From Imperialibacter sp. EC-SDR9 (lineage in GTDB: Bacteria > Bacteroidota > Bacteroidia > Cytophagales > Cyclobacteriaceae), in NCBI RefSeq assembly GCF_902498805.1, contig NZ_LR701595.1:1-64000 (forward strand): a stretch of DNA of 64,000 bases. The letters are read 5' to 3'. The notes under the pieces are model-generated. The model made no database searches. It was not told where the DNA came from and saw nothing but the letters and a program-made list of their open reading frames with translations. This document shows, one piece after another, positions 62,463 to 64,000 of this stretch; the first letter of the stretch is position 1; each line of letters starts with the position of its first letter. The translations under genes were made by a program, and so were the position numbers.

Positions 62463-63234
62463 GTTGGGCTTCGTTAACAAAAAAAGAAGAGTTGGCTACT
62501 CGTGTAACCAGGAAATGCGTGTAGGCGACCCTGTGCTGTTCGGGGTTTTCAAACGGAGAGTCCTCCGCCAGCCATTCATCGGGTATTAGGGCCACGATAG
62601 CTTTGATGGCCTGCTCAGTCAATACAGGTGCGAACTGCTTGTCGACAGCAGCAAGTTCACTGGCAATGGGAAGCAGTACGTGCTTTGAAATCAGCTGGAA
62701 AGGTTTTTTTGGCTTGTCCCAGTTGTCCCAGCTGTGATGGAAATACAGGGAAGCGCCATGATCGATCAGCCAAAGCTCTTTGTGCCACCAGAGCATGTTG
62801 GTGTTGCGGGCCGTGCGGTCGACGTTCATCAGCAGGCTGTCGAGCCACACGATTTGAGACGCCAGCAAAGGCGATAGCTTAGTCGCCACCGGGTCATAGG
62901 TGATAGAGCCTGACAGATAATGCAGTCCCAGGTTAATACCGACGCTGGCCTTCAGCAGATCCTGTATTTCTTCGTCACCTTCAATCCGGCCAAAAGCGAC
63001 ATCCAGGTCTGCAAAAACAATTTCCGGTACTCTGAAACCTAGTAGCCTGGCAATTTCGCCACCAATAAGTTCGGCTATCAGTGCTTTCTTGCCTTGTCCG
63101 GCTCCCTTGAATTTCAGTACATATAGAAATTCATCATCAGCCTCAACAATGGCAGGCAGTGAACCGCCTTCCCGGAGAGGAGTGACGTAGCGGGTAACGC
63201 TAACAGTACGAATTTCAGCTGCGTGTGCCATCAA
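62440..63234 (-). CDS. HipA-family kinase-like protein (short form)
   Basis: A 264-aa HipA-like kinase. Kinase-type motifs: VLKFKGAGQGKKALIAEL (phosphate loop and Lys), DRTARNTNML (catalytic DxxxxN) and LWLIDHGASLYF (metal-binding Asp). It lacks the N-terminal domain of full HipA (~440 aa) and no HipB-like HTH antitoxin is beside it; instead it is followed, with overlap, by a DUF3037 gene. So it is not a standard hipBA module. Target unknown. Confidence 0.88.
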   Translation of the reverse strand: MMAHAAEIRTVSVTRYVTPLREGGSLPAIVEADDEFLYVLKFKGAGQGKKALIAELIGGEIARLLGFRVPEIVFADLDVAFGRIEGDEEIQDLLKASVGINLGLHYLSGSITYDPVATKLSPLLASQIVWLDSLLMNVDRTARNTNMLWWHKELWLIDHGASLYFHHSWDNWDKPKKPFQLISKHVLLPIASELAAVDKQFAPVLTEQAIKAIVALIPDEWLAEDSPFENPEQHRVAYTHFLVTRVANSSFFVNEAQHARETAI

Positions 63235-63351
63235 TTATTGTAAACCGTTGCGGCAAATGTAACACAACGCCGCCTGTTAATAAAAAGCAATCTTTCGGCG
63301 GGAGGGAGTTGCGTTAGGTAGTGACTTACTCGCCGCAAGCTCAAAAAAATA

Positions 63352-63380
63352 GGGGAACATGTCTTGTCGACATATTCCCC
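63352..63380 (-). terminator. Rho-independent terminator of the conserved hypothetical gene
   Basis: A two-part stem, GGGGAA / TTCCCC and ATGTC / GACAT with one mismatch between and a TTGTC loop, is followed on the minus strand by TATTTTTTTG. It lies 32 bp past the stop of the gene ending at 63412. Confidence 0.8.
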
Positions 63381-63411
63381 CATAAATAGTAACAACGCTA
63401 GTCGCCTGCTT

Positions 63412-63807
63412 TTAAGCTTCTTTTTCAGCAGTCTCTTCCACCTCTATTTCTTCTTCAACAATTTCCTCGCCCCGGTTGATGTGCAGCACGAAGTGTTTGT
63501 CCATAACGAACTCATAAGTAGCCGTGCTTACCAGGTCATTGGCAGTTTTTGAAGACTGCAAAATCACCAGAAGGTCTTTTGCTACGATAGAAGTCCTGAT
63601 ATCATTTTGAGCCTTCCCTTTGAATACATTCAAGGAGAAAGAATAACCACCCTTCTCCTTAGGGTTGATGATGGTAAATTCATGTTTAGACATCTTGTAG
63701 GTCTGTGGACCTTCTGCCGAGTCTATCATGTGCTTGAGAATTGCCGGTCTGTACTTGTTCCACAAATAAGTGTAAGTGTGGGAAACTTCAGAAGAATAAT
63801 TGGCCAT
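63412..63807 (-). CDS. Conserved hypothetical protein, function unknown
   Basis: A 131-aa cytoplasmic protein with no signal peptide or membrane helix. The N-terminal part has aromatic residues (TYTYLWNKYRPAILKHM), the middle is beta-rich (KGGYSFSLNVFKGKAQNDI, DLLVILQSS), and the last ~20 residues are highly acidic (EEEIEVEETAEKEA). It is probably a conserved Cytophagales protein; no family recognised. A separate gene with its own terminator. Confidence 0.6.
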   Translation of the reverse strand: MANYSSEVSHTYTYLWNKYRPAILKHMIDSAEGPQTYKMSKHEFTIINPKEKGGYSFSLNVFKGKAQNDIRTSIVAKDLLVILQSSKTANDLVSTATYEFVMDKHFVLHINRGEEIVEEEIEVEETAEKEA

Positions 63808-63979
63808 TGAACTATATTGATTATTTACAAATTGTTTTTCTATGAATATTTTTTGCCGACGAGTTTATAACGGTAGTCGACTCATGTATCACCCTCAGTT
63901 CGGAGCTGATATGGATAGTCGTATTTTTTAGAGCAGATAATTACATGTTGTGGATTCTAAATAGGAACAAATCTAGTAA

Positions 63980-63994
63980 CGCTGAAGTTCAGCG
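63980..63994. promoter_or_regulatory. 15-bp perfect palindrome near the right edge
   Basis: CGCTGAA-G-TTCAGCG is a 7-bp inverted repeat about one central base, an operator-like site. The 63808-64000 gap has no gene. The gene this site would control lies beyond the window. Confidence 0.35.
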
Positions 63995-64000
63995 AATATG

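Overview
The window reads as chromosomal DNA of a free-living, probably marine or aquatic member of the Bacteroidota, most likely order Cytophagales. The reasons are a type IX secretion (T9SS) C-terminal sorting domain, a short 287-aa SigA-type primary sigma factor, a TAnnTTTG-like promoter element in front of it, an IS982-type transposase remnant, many short-signal lipoproteins (sulfatase, GH3, esterase), AraC regulators with membrane or unknown sensor halves, and few Shine-Dalgarno sites. The assignment is from gene content, not from a marker-gene search. No rRNA, tRNA, CRISPR array or prophage was seen.

Layout. 1-3.4 kb: tail of an IS982 transposase, then a tight three-gene set for murein-peptide recycling (LD-carboxypeptidase, dipeptide epimerase, BioF-like PLP enzyme), then lysA. 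4.7-11 kb (mostly minus strand): sulfatase, metallo-hydrolase, GH3 glycosidase and an AraC regulator, with tandem terminator hairpins and an odd 22-bp repeat array (7381-7551). 11.3-17.6 kb: ECF sigma operon, small membrane and secreted proteins, a RelE-type toxin-antitoxin pair, a TetR regulator and alpha/beta hydrolase carrying the same operator, and a GNAT-like orphan. 17.7-24.5 kb: a planctomycete-style cluster (PSD1-type cytochrome, DUF1501, sugar isomerase-like, and a DUF2231/cytochrome/LRR fusion). 24.6-27.1 kb: lipoprotein and S10 carboxypeptidase. 27.3-33.9 kb: a complete six-gene ebo cluster (eboA-eboF), the most interesting system here. 33.9-43.8 kb: an acyl-CoA oxidase-like enzyme, an S9 peptidase and a very large S8 protease with six Ig/cadherin-like repeats and a T9SS tail. 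43.8-47.6 kb: the oxidative pentose phosphate genes pgl, zwf and gnd. 47.6-49.3 kb: PII protein and ammonium transporter. 49.5-60.9 kb: hydrolases (esterase, penicillin-acylase family, beta-lactamase family), a transglutaminase-like/DUF350 pair, small secreted proteins, a cytochrome c and a second AraC regulator. 61-64 kb: the primary sigma factor, a HipA-like kinase with DUF3037 partner, and a conserved hypothetical.

How the parts fit. The window mixes housekeeping metabolism (lysine, pentose phosphate, ammonium uptake, primary sigma factor) with scavenging functions: sulfatase, GH3, exported peptidases of families S8, S9 and S10, esterases and cytochrome-bearing surface proteins suit a polymer-degrading heterotroph. 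The ebo cluster is the clearest candidate for specialised metabolite biosynthesis or traffic: prenyltransferase, sugar-phosphate cyclase, TIM-barrel isomerase, TatD-like hydrolase and phosphodiesterase are packed in one transcription unit with no recognisable core-metabolite synthase nearby.
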